Source of the DNA: Thozetella sp. PMI_491
Lineage: Eukaryota > Ascomycota > Sordariomycetes > Chaetosphaeriales > Chaetosphaeriaceae
Length of the DNA: 64,000 nt
Direction of reading: 5' to 3'
Assembly: GCA_021432635.1 (NCBI GenBank)
Contig: MU270094.1
Location: forward strand, 124,001-188,000
In this document: piece by piece, positions 1-11,865 of the stretch
Numbering within the stretch: the stretch's first letter is position 1
Layout of the letters: every line of letters begins with the position of its first letter
Position numbers and translations under genes: made by a program
The notes under the pieces: generated by a model
What the model saw: only the letters and a program-made list of their open reading frames with translations
Database searches by the model: none
What the model was told of the DNA's origin: nothing

Positions 1-1612
1 TAAAATTGGCGGAAATGTCGAGGCGTCTGTGTACAACACGGACCAGACGTGGCACATCAGTAAGTGAAAAAGCTTTATTCTCGACCCAGCGCGAGAACTA
101 ACCTTGCCAGCCTCTTTCCCGAAGCCTCTTAATGATACCAAGTACAACAGTACATCAAACGAAACTAGCCTAGAATATAGCTCAAATAATGGCACCTTCA
201 CCCTGCCTGACTGGGACGGGAAGGTGAAAGCTCTCGGCGCCTCGATCGACAGGGACAACGCCAAGTATATGTTTTACATCGGCACAGACAAGAAGCTGCA
301 CCAGGCAACCAGTTTCATTAACAGCGGGGAGTACCAGGATTATATCATGCAGCAAGGCCTGGGAGAGGACCTCTGGCCGGTGGCGGACGAGCCGAACGCC
401 GACTTTGGCGTCGCGTTTAACCCCGCGAGCTACGACGTGAGCATATTCTACTTCTCAAACGGAAGTCTCGTGGCTCTCAACCAGACTACAAAGTTTGGAG
501 GGTGGCAAACCGCATATACGCTGCCCACAGTAAACCTCACTGCTAATGCAGATACCGGAAGCTCCGGATCCGGTCTCTCGACTGGAGCTAAGGCTGGGAT
601 CGGTGTCGGTGTTTCTATCGCTTGTCTGCTCATAATCGCAGGTATCGCCGCGTGCTGCTTCGCTCGCAGGCGCCGCCACCAGCAGCTGGACCATCAGCAG
701 GCTGATCCCAACGAGATGGTCATGGACCAGGACGGCACCATGATTCCCGCGACCCAAATGAGCACGCAGATGACGGGACAGCCACCATACGACTACAGCC
801 AGGTCGGGCAATGGGACTACAGCCAGCAAGACTACAGCCAACAGCAATGGGGGGCGGATAAGAAGGCCGTATCTCCCAACCCTCACGACATGTACGGCAG
901 CCAAGCTCGTTCTATTGGCGTCGAGATGCCTGACAGCTCTCTCGCTCCTTTCCGCCTGTCCGAACTACCGTCAACCTATCACATGAGCCACGAGCTCCCC
1001 GCCGGTGAAGTCGACCAGATCCAAGAGACCCCGCTCGAGCCACAGAGCGCATATGCGGTATCGAGCTTGCGTAGCACAGATATTGTCACCGGCGGGGAAG
1101 CCATGATCACACCCGGCTCGCCCCGCCAGCGCCCCATGTCAGCACTGTCCTGGACTGCGGCGTCCCCCCCGACCAACTGCGTCTCTCAGAACTCCTCGCC
1201 TACACCGAGTATTGCATACCCCCAGCCGTACCACCAACCTCCACAACCTGTATCCCCACAGTTGACGGGTGCTTCGGCGGATTATCAATACCAACAACCC
1301 CAGGTGCACGCCCCTGAGGGGGGTTACGCGCAGCAAGATCAAAGCCAGAGTCAACAGCATATTCAGCAGGTGTCCCTCGGAGCCATTACGGAGCAGAATG
1401 AGGTGACTCATAACCAGTACTACCAGCAACAGCAGCAACATGAGATAGCTCAATATTATCAACGGCCACAACAGCAAGAGGCAGTTCAATATTACCAACC
1501 GCAGCAACAAGAAGCGATCCAGGGCCAGTATTATCAGCAGCCACAGCAGCATGAGGCGGCTCAAGGCCAGTACTATCAGCAGCAACCGCAGCAGCAACAG
1601 TATCATTCATAA
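1..1612 (+). CDS. Lectin-like single-pass membrane protein with Gln/Tyr-rich tail (5' partial)
   Basis: Exons 1-59 and 111-1612, phase-1 intron with gtaagt donor and ccag acceptor. The start lies left of the window. The visible N-terminal part is rich in N-glycosylation sequons (NST, NET, NGT, NGS, NQT) and aromatic strands such as YMFYIGTDKKLHQ, resembling one or two blades of a fucose-lectin-like beta-propeller; this fold is inferred. A transmembrane helix follows (AGIGVGVSIACLLIIAGIAA), stopped by CCFARRRRHQQ, which predicts an outside N-terminus and a cytosolic tail of about 300 residues. The last 70 residues are near-repeats of QQ-(Q/P)QQ(Q/H)EA(A/V)Q..QYYQ, encoded by CAG/CAA tracts. 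Such lectin-TM-tail proteins are usually called hypothetical; a surface sensor or adhesin role is only a guess. Confidence 0.8.
1420..1608 (+). repeat. CAG/CAA-rich tandem repeat coding for Q/Y-rich tail
   Basis: Imperfect repeats of about 40-50 bp encode units of the form QYYQ(Q)PQQ(Q/H)EA. It lies wholly inside the membrane-protein coding sequence and is likely to vary in length between strains. Confidence 0.8.
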
Positions 1613-2536
1613 GCCAGAATATGCAGCGATCGGTGTTTGGGAAGGCTTGAGGTAAAATACCTAATGTTGGCGTGAAGGTGCATGAGAATTTGGTGTAATG
1701 GAGCGAGTTACACTGTGTCAGTTCAGCATAACATACCCGATTAGGTCGGCGTCGGAGTTAATGGTTTAATTTCTATGTAATTTTTTTTCATCTTAGCTAC
1801 CATCGCGAATGGCGGCGATCGTGCGAGGGCCAAGGGATAGAGAAGGAACATAGTATGGTAGGCTAGTGCTAATGTCTAGCTAAATTTGTACGATCTATGA
1901 GAAAACTGAATACCTCGAGATAGCCTAAATATTCCTCAGCTGTAGCTCCCACAAGATGAACGGTTGCGGCTTTCTTTTCCTGTAGGAAAGAGCCTGTATA
2001 CTCCGTGGTCTCTCAACGGGGTTGAGAAGACAATACTGTCTTCTTGCCGCCGAGAGAGATACCCAAGGAATTGGTCCGAATTTAGCGAATAGTAATTTCT
2101 TTTCCGCTCGAGCGTCCATCTTGTAGGAAAAGGGCGTAAATTACCTAGATTAGCTTCAAGTTACGGCTACTAGACTGCAGGGTAGAGGACAGGGGTATTG
2201 AAACTCGCTGGGGCTGACGACCGCTGCCTCTTTAAACCCCTTACCAAGGCGTTCTTACGGCTTGGCCAACCACACTCTTTGCTCACTCTTCCAGTTAAGG
2301 AACTGTCTTTCGATGGCGGATGCAGGAGGGGCTTGCTCTACAGTCTCGGCCCACCCTATCCTTCCTTAGAGAGCCGCTAATTCATGGAGGATTGAAACTA
2401 AACACAGCCCCAAGAGAGCGCTTTAAGCTTCTTACACGACGCTGTAGCGTTCTCTAGCGGAGATGTGCATGTACACGGCGGTGGAAGCGTCCAACATGCC
2501 CCAATTAGGTAATGGTAACCACGCGGTAGCGAAAAA
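1613..2536. other. Intergenic, convergent 3' ends
   Basis: This stretch separates two convergent genes. I see only short open frames without recognisable protein features; AT-rich stretches near 1770-1900 fit 3' flanking sequence. Confidence 0.6.
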
Positions 2537-3151
2537 TCACTGTTTCGCACAGTGGCCACTTGCCGTCAGCAGTGGAAGCACCACCTGGACCCTTTTGAGC
2601 GCGTCCGCTACCCCTCGGGTGAGGGAAGCTCTATCCAAATTCATCGTGGACGGAGCCTGGCTAATCAGATCGGCAACCTTGGTCGAGATTGACCCGATAT
2701 CCTGCTGGATGCGCTCTAGCGAGGCGCAAGGCGAGGTCTCTCTCTTCGCTAGCGGTTAGCCGGGAGCCTGGGAGGAGCGAAGCAAATACTTCATGAACAG
2801 GGCAGCTTACCGTATCCAGGGACCGTTGCACATTTGTTGGCTCTTGGGCGCAGGAAATAGCATCGTGCACAGCCTCGAGCGCGTATGCCGACTTGTCCAT
2901 CGTCAATGAGATCTCGGCAATGAGCGGTCGGAGGGTTCCCGGAATGCCGGTGTTGACGATGCCCGTTAGATAGCCGGCGAGGGTTCCGAGGTCCTGGGCG
3001 GCATTGGCCAGGTTGTCGCAGGCCGCCTCTTGAGCCTTTCTCCATTGTCAGCTTCCCACAAATGGTTCTGCCTGGCAGTGAGGGATGCGCCGCTTACCTT
3101 GCCAAGCGCCCCTAGCCACAAGATGCCGAGGAAGGTTAGAGAGAAGCGCAT
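2537..3151 (-). CDS. Small secreted protein, 161 aa, unknown family
   Basis: Three exons on the minus strand: 3151-3098, 3035-2811 and 2743-2537. Both introns (62 and 67 bp, gtaagc donors) are phase 0, and the joined frame has no stop until TGA at 2539-2537. Exon 1 is a signal peptide start (MRFSLTFLGILWLGALGK). The mature part is mostly alpha-helical with heptad-like leucines (NLANAAQDLGTLAGYL, LIAEISLTMDKSAYAL) and about four cysteines, the last near the C-terminus (GHCAKQ). Size and helical secreted character recall fungal HsbA-like wall proteins, but I could not match a family with confidence. No single exon looks like a gene, so simple ORF calling would miss it. It could be an effector or wall protein; function unknown. 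Confidence 0.7.
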
Positions 3152-3782
3152 GCTAGCCAGGTGTCAGATTCAAGGCCAGAGTCTGCCCGCGGGTCGATGT
3201 GTAGACGCCTCCTTGCTTGCCACTACAAGACTTTGGCCGAGGAGAATTTCTCGTGGCACTTTGACTAATAATTTGGGATGCCGCAGCTTTTAAAACGAAA
3301 AGCGCCCGGGTGAGTCGAGGCGAAGCCATCCAGCAAAGCCAGAGAGTTCTTGCAGCTCTGGATAGCCGGTGCCATATTAGCCAGGACAGCCTGTTGGTCA
3401 CAACAAATTGCCTTGGCGCTCACCTGTGCAAGCGGCAGATCTAATCATATCGTTGACGGCTAGCTGTGATCCTAAGCTGTCCAGATTTGACAGGCACATC
3501 TTCGTCACCGGGAACAAACCGCCCAGGGAATAAAAGCTAGAAAATTATGAATGTTGCAAAACTAACCATTCATAACACACGATTTTAATGCTAGTTACCG
3601 GTAGAGACAGCCGATACGAGTGCAAAAGACCTAGTTTCATCCCGAATATTTGGTCATTATTTACAGATAGACGAGGATGGAAAGAGGATTTGTCCATACA
3701 TACTACGTAGCTATAGGTCCTCTGCACACGGTTACTTCATCTATGGAGGGTTTATGAACCCTGGACAAGAAATATTACAGTC
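3152..3782. other. Intergenic
   Basis: This holds the upstream region of the small secreted protein and the 3' flank of the regulator at 3783-6343. I see no gene in it. Confidence 0.6.
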
Positions 3783-6343
3783 TTACTGATACTGTGACCC
3801 ATTTGGGGGCGTGAACTCCGATATTCGTGCCATGTTCATATATCCCGAAAACCAGTTTCCAATCTCGTTCGCGTGTGGGTCCATGGAGGATGCCGCAGGC
3901 GTCCCGCTGCCATCGAATTCCATATTCAAGTGTTGGTCTTCGTAGGGCAGCAATCCCAGTTGATTAAGATATGTGTCACACTCCTGTCCGAGGGCAGTGC
4001 CCGTCATCCTTGTGGACTCCTGCCCCTGGGGTGACTGCACATTTTGCGCTTGCCTTGTCTCCACGTACAGCAGTGCCACATTGTGCAGCGCCTGGCTGAG
4101 CCGGTAGAGCCGGTCAACTTGATCGGAAATGGTACGCCATCTCTCCAAGGAAGATTTGAAATTCTCCAGCAACCGCAGGCCGTCGCTGTCGGATGTCTCG
4201 ATGACATGGCAAAATAGCACAATGAAGGGAACAAAGGGGGAGAATAGCATGGCCCTGCGGATAGCGCTCCGTTAGCACGCGTGTCTTGAGTGTTGAACAC
4301 ATCTGTCTTGCAGATAGCACTGACCAATGTAGGTATACAGTTGCCAGCATGGGGTTGGCCTCGACTTGGTTTGCGCACTCAAGGTGTGCCTGTATTGCCT
4401 CTCTCGCAACATCAATGCACTCGCGACAAAATGTCTTCGTAGGCGTTGAAGAATCCCCCATTCCGCTGGGCGGTATCGTGCGGTATACGAGAGTTAGTGT
4501 GGAAAGCTTCGCTACTTCGTCTGACCTTAAAAGCATTACCTCGATATCGTTACCGTTTTTTGAGCCATCACTGAGCGCCTTCTCCACCTCCCGCCGTGCC
4601 TGGACAAGCTTGGCGAACTCTGCCTGGAGGATCTCCATGCATGCGACAGCCGTCTGGAGGCGCTGCTCCGCAGGTCTCAGGAGAGCAGCAGGACTGTACA
4701 GCTCTTCGTACACCCTGCCTTGGACCTGGGCGTGCACGATCCAGTTCTGGACCGTCTGTCTCTGGTCATCAAACTCAGCGAACGGCTCGAGAGTGCGCGA
4801 GAGCGTGATGTCGTAGTCTTGGAGGAGCGACGGTCGACCGAGCCGGAGGGCGAGCCCCTTGTCTAAAGCGTAGGTCATCCAGAAGAGCACAGTCCTATTC
4901 TTCTTTGCTTCCTCGCTTTCCCCAGGCAGAGATGTTGCTCGGTGATAGCCCAAGACCACGCAGAGCTGGGAAGCCAGCGCGTTGAGCTGCCACGCGAGAG
5001 ACGGCCGAGCGGTTTCAACGGCGTAACTCGCGCCCATGACGAGGGCCTCGATGTTCTCTTTCCGTGCGGGCATGAGCGCATTCAGATTTGCCAGTGCCGT
5101 CTCTAGGTTCTCGCGGCAGATACCCGAGTGCTCCTGGTGTCTTGCCGCAGCCACCTTGTCCCCCGCATGCAGCGCCAGGACGGTCTTCTCCTGGAAGACG
5201 TAGTGCAGGCCGGCGTTGGCAAGGATAAAGGTCGCGGGGCTAAAGTCTTCGGTCGCAAAGTACACCTTCTTGCATTGCTCTGTAAAATAGTCAAGCGAGT
5301 TCAGAACGCAGACGAGCGTGAATGTGAGGAGGACCTTCTCCTTGAGTTCGCGCAACAGGTTCACAACCACGTCTAGCGGTGGTAATTGCAGCCCGCGGAG
5401 TCCAGTGCTACCAAGCGGCCTCTCGGGGGCAAACCAGACCTCGTCCACCGTACTCCTTTGCGCCTGGGCATGGATGAGCTGTTGAAGAGAAGACAAGGCG
5501 TCACGGATGGTGGGATTGGTGTCCTGTAGGGAGTTTTGCTCGACATTCTGCTCGAGGATTTCGCTGGCGAAGGTGGCATGCGCGGCCATGGAGCTGTCGC
5601 TCGCCAACGGCGTGTCTAGTCTGGTTCTCTCGGCAGCCCGTGTCGAGAGGCTGCTGCGTGTGACCGGCGCTCCGGAGGCATCCTTAGAGACGAGCACGGA
5701 GGATTGGGTACTGTTTGAAGGCTCTGGACGGGTTGATGCTTCGATTCGCCGTTGGGATTTGGCTACATCGCCCAGTACGTTCTCTATCTTTCCGAGTCGC
5801 TGCTCGATGTGGTCTATTTTCTTTTCACTGGGACCATTAGCATAGTAACCTATCAGGTGACAGCATTTGCCAAAGACAACATGCTAGGAGAAGGGAGGAT
5901 GAGCCTACTATTGGGTTGATATGAGAACTCGCTGGCGTGCTTCCTTGGACTTGTGCCCCACGCCTATGGATGCGCATTGCAGCTCGGCTGCTGTGCAATT
6001 AGAGCATGGAACTTGTCTATCGCAACGAATCTGAGCACGGCGCACAAGGTAGTTAGTTATTGGGATCGTGGTAGAGAGTGTTGACATTGGGCTCTTAGTG
6101 ATTACTTACCTTTCTCACGCGACACTGGTCGCACTATCCAGGTTGTGTTAGTCAAAAGAGCCCCATAATGTTGCAGGTGCTGCTGCATCGGCCTCGGCTG
6201 CTAGATGCTATGTTTGCTCCTCGTACGTGCTTGTCATGGGAGCTTGAGGCGGGGAAGCGCGAGGGTTGACTCACTGCTCGCCGCAAGAGGTCGGCAGGGT
6301 CTGATGTGTCCATGCGGACACTCATGTTGGCAGGAGAATTCAT
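3783..6343 (-). CDS. Zn2Cys6 fungal transcription factor, 729 aa
   Basis: Five exons: 6343-6275, 6133-6110, 6030-5909, 5827-4325, 4254-3783. The binuclear zinc cluster at residues 24-50 has perfect CX2CX6CX5CX2CX6C spacing and is split: a 24-nt exon gives CDQCRVRK and the next begins IRCDRQVPC. A linker (KSKEARQRVLISTQYEKK) leads to a short coiled coil (KIDHIEQRLGKIENVL), the usual dimerisation element. The middle of the long exon carries the Fungal_trans-type region (for example VLGYHRATSLPG, FWMTYALDKGLALRLGRPS), and the C-terminal exon the helical segment FVPFIVLFCHVIETSD. The 4324-4255 intron joins YLHW-AMLFSPF. It is a nuclear DNA-binding regulator, probably of local catabolic genes; its target is not shown by the sequence. 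It neighbours the AA12-type enzyme gene. Confidence 0.92.
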
Positions 6344-6739
6344 ACCTCGCCTACCTGTTGCTGAGTTATGCCATGCTGGCGAGCGCGAGTCGTGTCTGGA
6401 TTAAGCCTGACGGCGCTGGGATACCATGAAAATGGCTGGTAGCCTTTATCTTGGCCTTATCGTGGGTATCGAAGCATAAATATGCCCCCTCTCTCTTGCA
6501 GCTAAGACTAGGTGGGATTTGGGCTAGACCGGCAATTGTCATTGGTATGCTTACCTATCCTAGTAGAGCGTGTGACGAACGCCTGCCTATGATTTTGTCT
6601 CGTTGGAATGGAGAGGCACGCTAAGAATGGTTTGGATACTTCCGATAATCATTATTGCACATAACGAATGAATCTTGGGCTACCCGTTTGCGACAGCTCC
6701 CGGCGTGTCTATGCTGCCGGGAAACCTTGCCCCAAGCCC
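6344..6739. other. Promoter of the Zn2Cys6 regulator / 3' flank of AA12 gene
   Basis: Both genes are on the minus strand. An AT-rich segment (ataaatatgcc, about 6475) is the only promoter-like feature; no gene seen. Confidence 0.5.
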
Positions 6740-8245
6740 TTATTTCTTTGACAGAACAAAGACCTCTCCCTCGGCGCTGTTGTCACTAGAGACGAACAGC
6801 CTGGTGCCCGCCGGATCCCAAGCAACTCCTGCCGGTCGCCAGCAAGAGCTCGTCTGGAGGCCCTGTGTGGTGCAGCTATCCGAACCGCCCTTCATAAACA
6901 TGATGTCGGTGTACCCTTTCATACTAGTGGCTGGGGCCACCGGCTCGTACAGGCCGGCCGCGGTCTTCTGGAACGGTACCTCGACGAGCTTGAAGCCGGT
7001 TGCCGGCTGCCGGTTCCACGAGCCATGGAACGTCACGTACAGGTTCTTTGCGCCTTTATCGAATGAGGCCGAGATGGGTGCGCTGTGAGCCTGGAAGGAG
7101 AGCCGTGGCGGCGTGGCTTTGCCCACGCAATTGTTGTCGGCAAAACTCGTATTCGGAGTCACCACAAACTGCTCGCCTGTCTGGAACTGCTTGTCCTTGA
7201 TGAGGGATGGCTCCCAGACTGCGAAGCAGGTGGGATATCCGAACCAAGTGCCGGCTGGCTTGGTGGGATCACCAACTGGAACAGTCAATATCGCCTCTCC
7301 TAGCAGTCTTGGTAAATGGTAGATAGGGGGCATCTTACGGTAGTTCAACTTCTCAGCTGGGTTGTCCTTGTGGATATCGGTGGCCTGGCCACCGACTGTG
7401 CGTCGGAAGTCCTATTCGCCTCATCAGCCCACCATGTTCTGCCAAGGGCGGGGGCAGCTTCTCACATCGCCGCTGTTCTCGGCACCCCACACATTTCCGG
7501 CAGGGTCAAATGTGAGGGCGATCTCGTTCCGCATCCCATAGCCGAACACTTGGCCCTGAGAATTATAGTTGTAGCCTCCGTCCGGCACCTTGCTCATGTC
7601 GAATACTTTGACGATAGCCCGGCCCGCACTGGGGCTCTCGGACGGGTAGTCCCAGTTCGAGTTGCTGCCGACCTGAGCTAGCAGCAGGTTCGGCTGCTGT
7701 GGGACGACTTGCAGGGTGCGCGTGTTGTGTCCGGAGCCGCTCATGCCCTTGATGACGGTCTGCTGGTTCGTGGCCTTCATCGTGGCAGGGTCATAGCTCC
7801 AAGACCAGGCAATCGTGGGCGAGCTCGCGTACAGCGTCTTCCCGTCCGGCGTCATGGTCAGCCCGTGGTTCAGGTTCCTGTTTGAAATCAAGCTGGTCGT
7901 GCTGTTGATGCAGCCATCCGACCCGAAAGTATGCACTGTGATGCCGGAGCTGACTTGCAGCACGAGGAGATTGCCGTTGGGGTCGAAGAGAAGCGACCGA
8001 GCTTGGGTCAGCTTGCCCAGGACCTTGGTCGCTTGCCAGCCATCGGCCAAACCGGGATTGAACCGCGCTGCCGCGACGCCGGAGCAGCTCTTGGGGAATG
8101 GGTACGAAGGCGGCACCGAATCCGCGAGTCCTAAGAGATGGCAGCCATGTAAGCGTCAAGGATTCTTCCCATGGAGCCAGGAGCTGGCGAACGCACCAGA
8201 CCCCGCAAGGGCTGTCAAGCCCAAACCAAAATATGTCCAACGCAT
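6740..8245 (-). CDS. Secreted PQQ-type sugar (sorbosone/pyranose) dehydrogenase, AA12-like, 440 aa
   Basis: Four exons: 8245-8197, 8130-7466, 7411-7339, 7275-6740. Residues 1-16 plus the next codons form a signal peptide (MRWTYFGLGLTALAGSG). The rest is a soluble quinoprotein glucose/sorbosone dehydrogenase beta-propeller: LTQARSLLFDPNGNLLVLQ, LNHGLTMTPDGKTLYAS, QVFGYGMRNEIALTFDP and, across an intron, AENSGD-DFRRTVGG. Joins were chosen where the family sequence continues (NPAEKLNY-LGDPTKPAGTW). Family members (CAZy AA12) oxidise sugars with pyrroloquinoline quinone and usually pass electrons to cytochrome domains or copper oxidases; no haem or CBM1 domain is present here. Secretion and location suggest extracellular sugar oxidation linked to plant polymer attack. 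Substrate unknown. Confidence 0.88.
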
Positions 8246-8778
8246 CTCGCAGCTTCTTTCGCGTTAGATGTCTCGAAGCCTGTACTGGCGAATCTCCGAG
8301 AAGGTGGAGTAGAAGCCTGGCAAGGGGAGTTTCTCTGCTCCCGAAAACGTCTACAATGCGGATATATATAGAGGCCAGCACAGCAAATTCATATTTTTAG
8401 GACTTGGCTGGGGTTTTCTGCCTTCCAGGCATGTCACTCGCGTCAAGACTTCCCAAGTATCATTTTCGGTAGATGTGAACCCGGATGTGCAATTTTGGAC
8501 GGCCAAGGAGCCGAGCTTAAACGAGGTCCAAGGTGATAGGCCCGAACGACTCGTGGAGCATCTAGCGGATGCCCGGCTAATATGCTACCAACAAAGGTAG
8601 TGATGCGATTCATTTACGGTATTAATATTGAAGCTATGATGCTATGCCAAGAAGGGGTCTATATCGTCGCACCAAACCCATCATGCACTATCTGCCAAGC
8701 GCTTTGTCTCCAAAGGGGGCGACAGGCGACCTCGGAACCACAGCCGATGGGGTCGTCATAGTCTATTCTGACCGTGCT
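8246..8778. other. Intergenic upstream of AA12-like gene
   Basis: This holds the AA12-like promoter, including the TATA run, and the 3' flank of the MFS gene. No gene seen. Confidence 0.6.
8361..8371 (-). promoter_or_regulatory. TATA-box candidate for the AA12-like gene
   Basis: TATATATA-type run on the minus strand about 120 bp upstream of the ATG at 8245, a plausible core promoter position. Confidence 0.5.
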
Positions 8779-10479
8779 CTAGTCTTCGTATCGTGATGTC
8801 ACGCCACCATCGGCAACTGTCTCCTCATCCCAAGCCTCCGTTTCTATCGTTGGAGGGAGCCGAACACAGAGCAAGATCACCAGCACCACGGCAAAGACGC
8901 CAGCAAGCCAGAAGTATGGCAGACCCACCCATAGGCCCTGGAGCCTCATGCCGGTCTCGAATAGCCAGGCCAGCACCGGGCCGGCGTAGAGTGATCCAAC
9001 TGTATCCATGATGGCTATGAGAGTGTACAGCTTGGACGTGTCTTGCGGCTCGACAAAGCTCGTAGAGAGGGAGCGTAGCAACGGGGCGAAGCCCGAGGCG
9101 AGAGTGTTCACAACAAGACCCACCGTTACGATCCAGATCGAGGAGCCGGCTAAGAAAACGGCGCCAGATGCGGCAAAGAAAGCAGACAGGCGGGCTAGAT
9201 AGAGATCCTTGGCGGGCGTGGACATCTGGAAGCGGTAGTCTTTCGACTCGAGGAGCTTCGACAAGGTAGGGAGCACCACGAGGAGAAGGAGCGCGTTGAT
9301 GATGCCGCGCACACCGAGAAGATAGCCAGCACTGGCAATCGACCACTCGAACCGCTTGCTGACGTACTGGATGAAAAAGGAAGTCGTGGCGAGGCCCTCC
9401 GGAGTCCTCGACAGGCCGACTGCAAGGATAAGGCAGAGCGACAGGTTGAGCATCCTGAAAGACTTTCTGAGGTGGTTAAAGCCGCCACGGAGATGCGACC
9501 GGAAAGATGCATCCCTCTCGTCCTCTCCCTCGGAGACGTACTCTGAGTGCTTCTGGGCGAGCGGCAACGTCTCTGGAATCATGCTCAAGAAGATCAGAGC
9601 AGATGGCATAAGGATGGTGCCGAAGATAGTCGGCAGCCACGGGGTGAAGGTGGCCATCAGCTTAGAGCCGATCAGTGGGCCGACAAAGTTGCCACCCAGA
9701 CTGAAGAAGGCCATGAAAAAGAAATAAGATGCCCTAGGCCGCCGTCAGCCGCGATGCATCAACACAGAGTTTACAACTGCTCGAGACCAACCTGTCTGCT
9801 TCCGAAGCCACGTCGGCAACAATCGAGTATAACACAGCAACCGACACGGTGTTGCCCCCTCCGACGACCTGGAACAGCCCTGATGCCAAGACCCACCACA
9901 CCGAGAAGATGTTGTTGAACCACAGGACAATGATGACCCAGAAGGCGGACAGAGTCCATCCAGCGGTGGATATAAGTAGTATGGGCTTCCGCCCAACCCT
10001 GCGCAGCGTGGTCAGCTCAAAATAAGTCCACCAAATCAACAGGGTTATGGATAAGCGCACTTGTCGGCGAGGATGCCGTATGGTAGCGCCACAGCCAAGC
10101 CGATCACAGCCTCGAGCGTGACAATGTAGCCCTCCAGGTAGGCGAGCTCAGCCTGGATCTTATCCTCCTTGCAAAGTTTCTCATCGATGGGCGAGCCCAG
10201 CTCGCCGGTAGGGTCGTAGAACTGACGGCAGATGTTGTCTTCCATGAGGCGCAGCGTAGGAGCGCTGCTTATCGAGCTGGACAAGGTGAAGCACAGGATA
10301 CCGAGCGACAGGAGCCAGACGATGCGCCACTGCTGTCTAGCGGGAAAGCCCGCGTCCGGCCCGGGCGGTGCTTGCGTCGTCGTCCCCTCCGGCCCTGCTA
10401 CCGGGTCGCACGCATTCTCGCGGCCGCGCAGCAACGGGGCCGTCTCCCCGGCGACGTCTGTGGATCCTGGCATGGCCAT
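8779..10479 (-). CDS. MFS transporter, 526 aa
   Basis: Three exons: 10479-10061, 9998-9792, 9733-8779; both introns are phase 2 (62 and 58 bp). The start is the first ATG (MAMPGSTDVAGETAPLLRG), giving a cytosolic N-terminal tail of about 55 residues. Hydrophobic segments fit 12 transmembrane helices. MFS motif A appears after helix 2 as GILADKVGRKP, reconstituted across intron 1. A long loop 1 (ICRQFYDPTGELGS...KLCKEDKIQ) and a mid loop with charged residues (EYVSEGEDERD) are typical of the fungal MMR1/tetracycline-resistance-like MFS group rather than of sugar porters. Export or import of a small molecule across the plasma membrane is likely; the substrate is not predictable. It sits on the same strand as the AA12-like enzyme. 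Confidence 0.87.
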
Positions 10480-11865
10480 TGCGATCGGAGTTCCGGGCGG
10501 TTTCCAGCGTCGGTAGTCTAGGAGACGGAGCAATCTGTCCGCCGCGGCAGCGAGAGCTAGAACATGCTTCTACAAATAATTTATACAAAGAAGAGGTCTG
10601 TAGTTGAAGAGTCGTGCGTCAGCAGGAGACGAATCCACGCGCCGTGCCGCGCACACTCAGTTTTGCGCTCGCGGCGGCCGACGCTTGCCAAGATCCTCAT
10701 ATCCAAACGCCAACAGCAGGCAGGTAATGCCGACTTTCCTAAACAGGTGTGGTGCGTAGCCGACCTGAGACCCTACGGAAGATGAGGTTCCCACTGTAGG
10801 ACCCACTTTCATCGCCAAAAGACCAAAGAGGCTGCTCGGAATCAAATCCAGGCGAGTCTGGGGTTATCGGCTTTCGGGATTACCTCTTCTACGGCACAGT
10901 GCGTCATGGTGCTAAAAGTCCGCGTCGCCGCTCGCGCGGCCATGACCTCTTGCAAAAGCCTTGCAGACATACATACCCTCTGAGAAGGTAGATGCGCGTT
11001 CTATGCGTCTAAGACAAGTCGTCGTCATGCTTCTGTTAACTGTCTGTCTTGCTCACAATTGGACGCTGAAGCTTGATGCACTAAAAACCCAAGTCAGATG
11101 GAACGAAAAGCCGCTCTAATACCTTGTCAATTACACCAAGACTCCTCAGGCGTCGCATCATGGCGACATCTTGACGGTCAGTATGCCTCGGATCAGGTCG
11201 CTTGACCAACTTTACTTCGGCTTGCCTATCTGCTCGATTTTTCTTTTTTTCTTTTTCAGCCGCCCCGGTGCGTCTTGTACGGCCCAGCCTCATGACAAGC
11301 GTTCAAGGAGGCATCTCATGATAGCTTCTTGGTGCCCTGCCCTGCTGTGCTGCTTTCTCATATAATCCCATAGCTGCCAAAAAGGTCTAGTAGGTCTAGT
11401 ATTTGAAAGGCAACGGCTCCCTGTTCTTCACTTCTTTTTTCCTCTTCTTCTCTTCTTTATATCAGTCCGTTTACAATGGCTAGAAGCCGGTAGTTAAAAG
11501 TGATGCCGGCGACTTCCCAAGAAGTCACGGTGTCGGACCAGATGCGGCCCACATATTCCGCGGAATCCGGCGCAGAGGAAAGCTCCCCGTCAGCGCTCCG
11601 CCATTGACCTGCGGGGAAGTGTCCCTTATCGTAACCGAAGATTGGAGTCCCCAGGGCTCCTAGCAGTACCTATTCTGCTAAGTACCCAAGGTAGCCTAAG
11701 TTACCTTGTTGAGACTGGCACGACACCATAGGCGCAACGCAGCGTTAATGATGTCGTGAACACACGCGACTACTCCCGGAAGCATAACCTCCAACTATTA
11801 TTCTGTCGCTAGCTATCCCAATTTAGCAACGAGCTCTCGAGTATCACCGCCATCGCATTAGCACC
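10480..11865. other. 1.4 kb intergenic, divergent promoters
   Basis: This separates the MFS gene from the amidohydrolase gene. A pyrimidine-rich run near 11425-11460 followed by tttatatc may mark the start of the plus-strand transcript. A perfect 7-bp inverted repeat (CAAGGTA/TACCTTG) lies at 11687-11708. No gene seen. Confidence 0.5.

Noticed and set aside
1139..1606. Leu-rich open frame antisense to the Gln-rich tail
   Set aside because: CAG repeats read on the other strand give CTG leucine runs; this is a repeat artefact and not a membrane protein.
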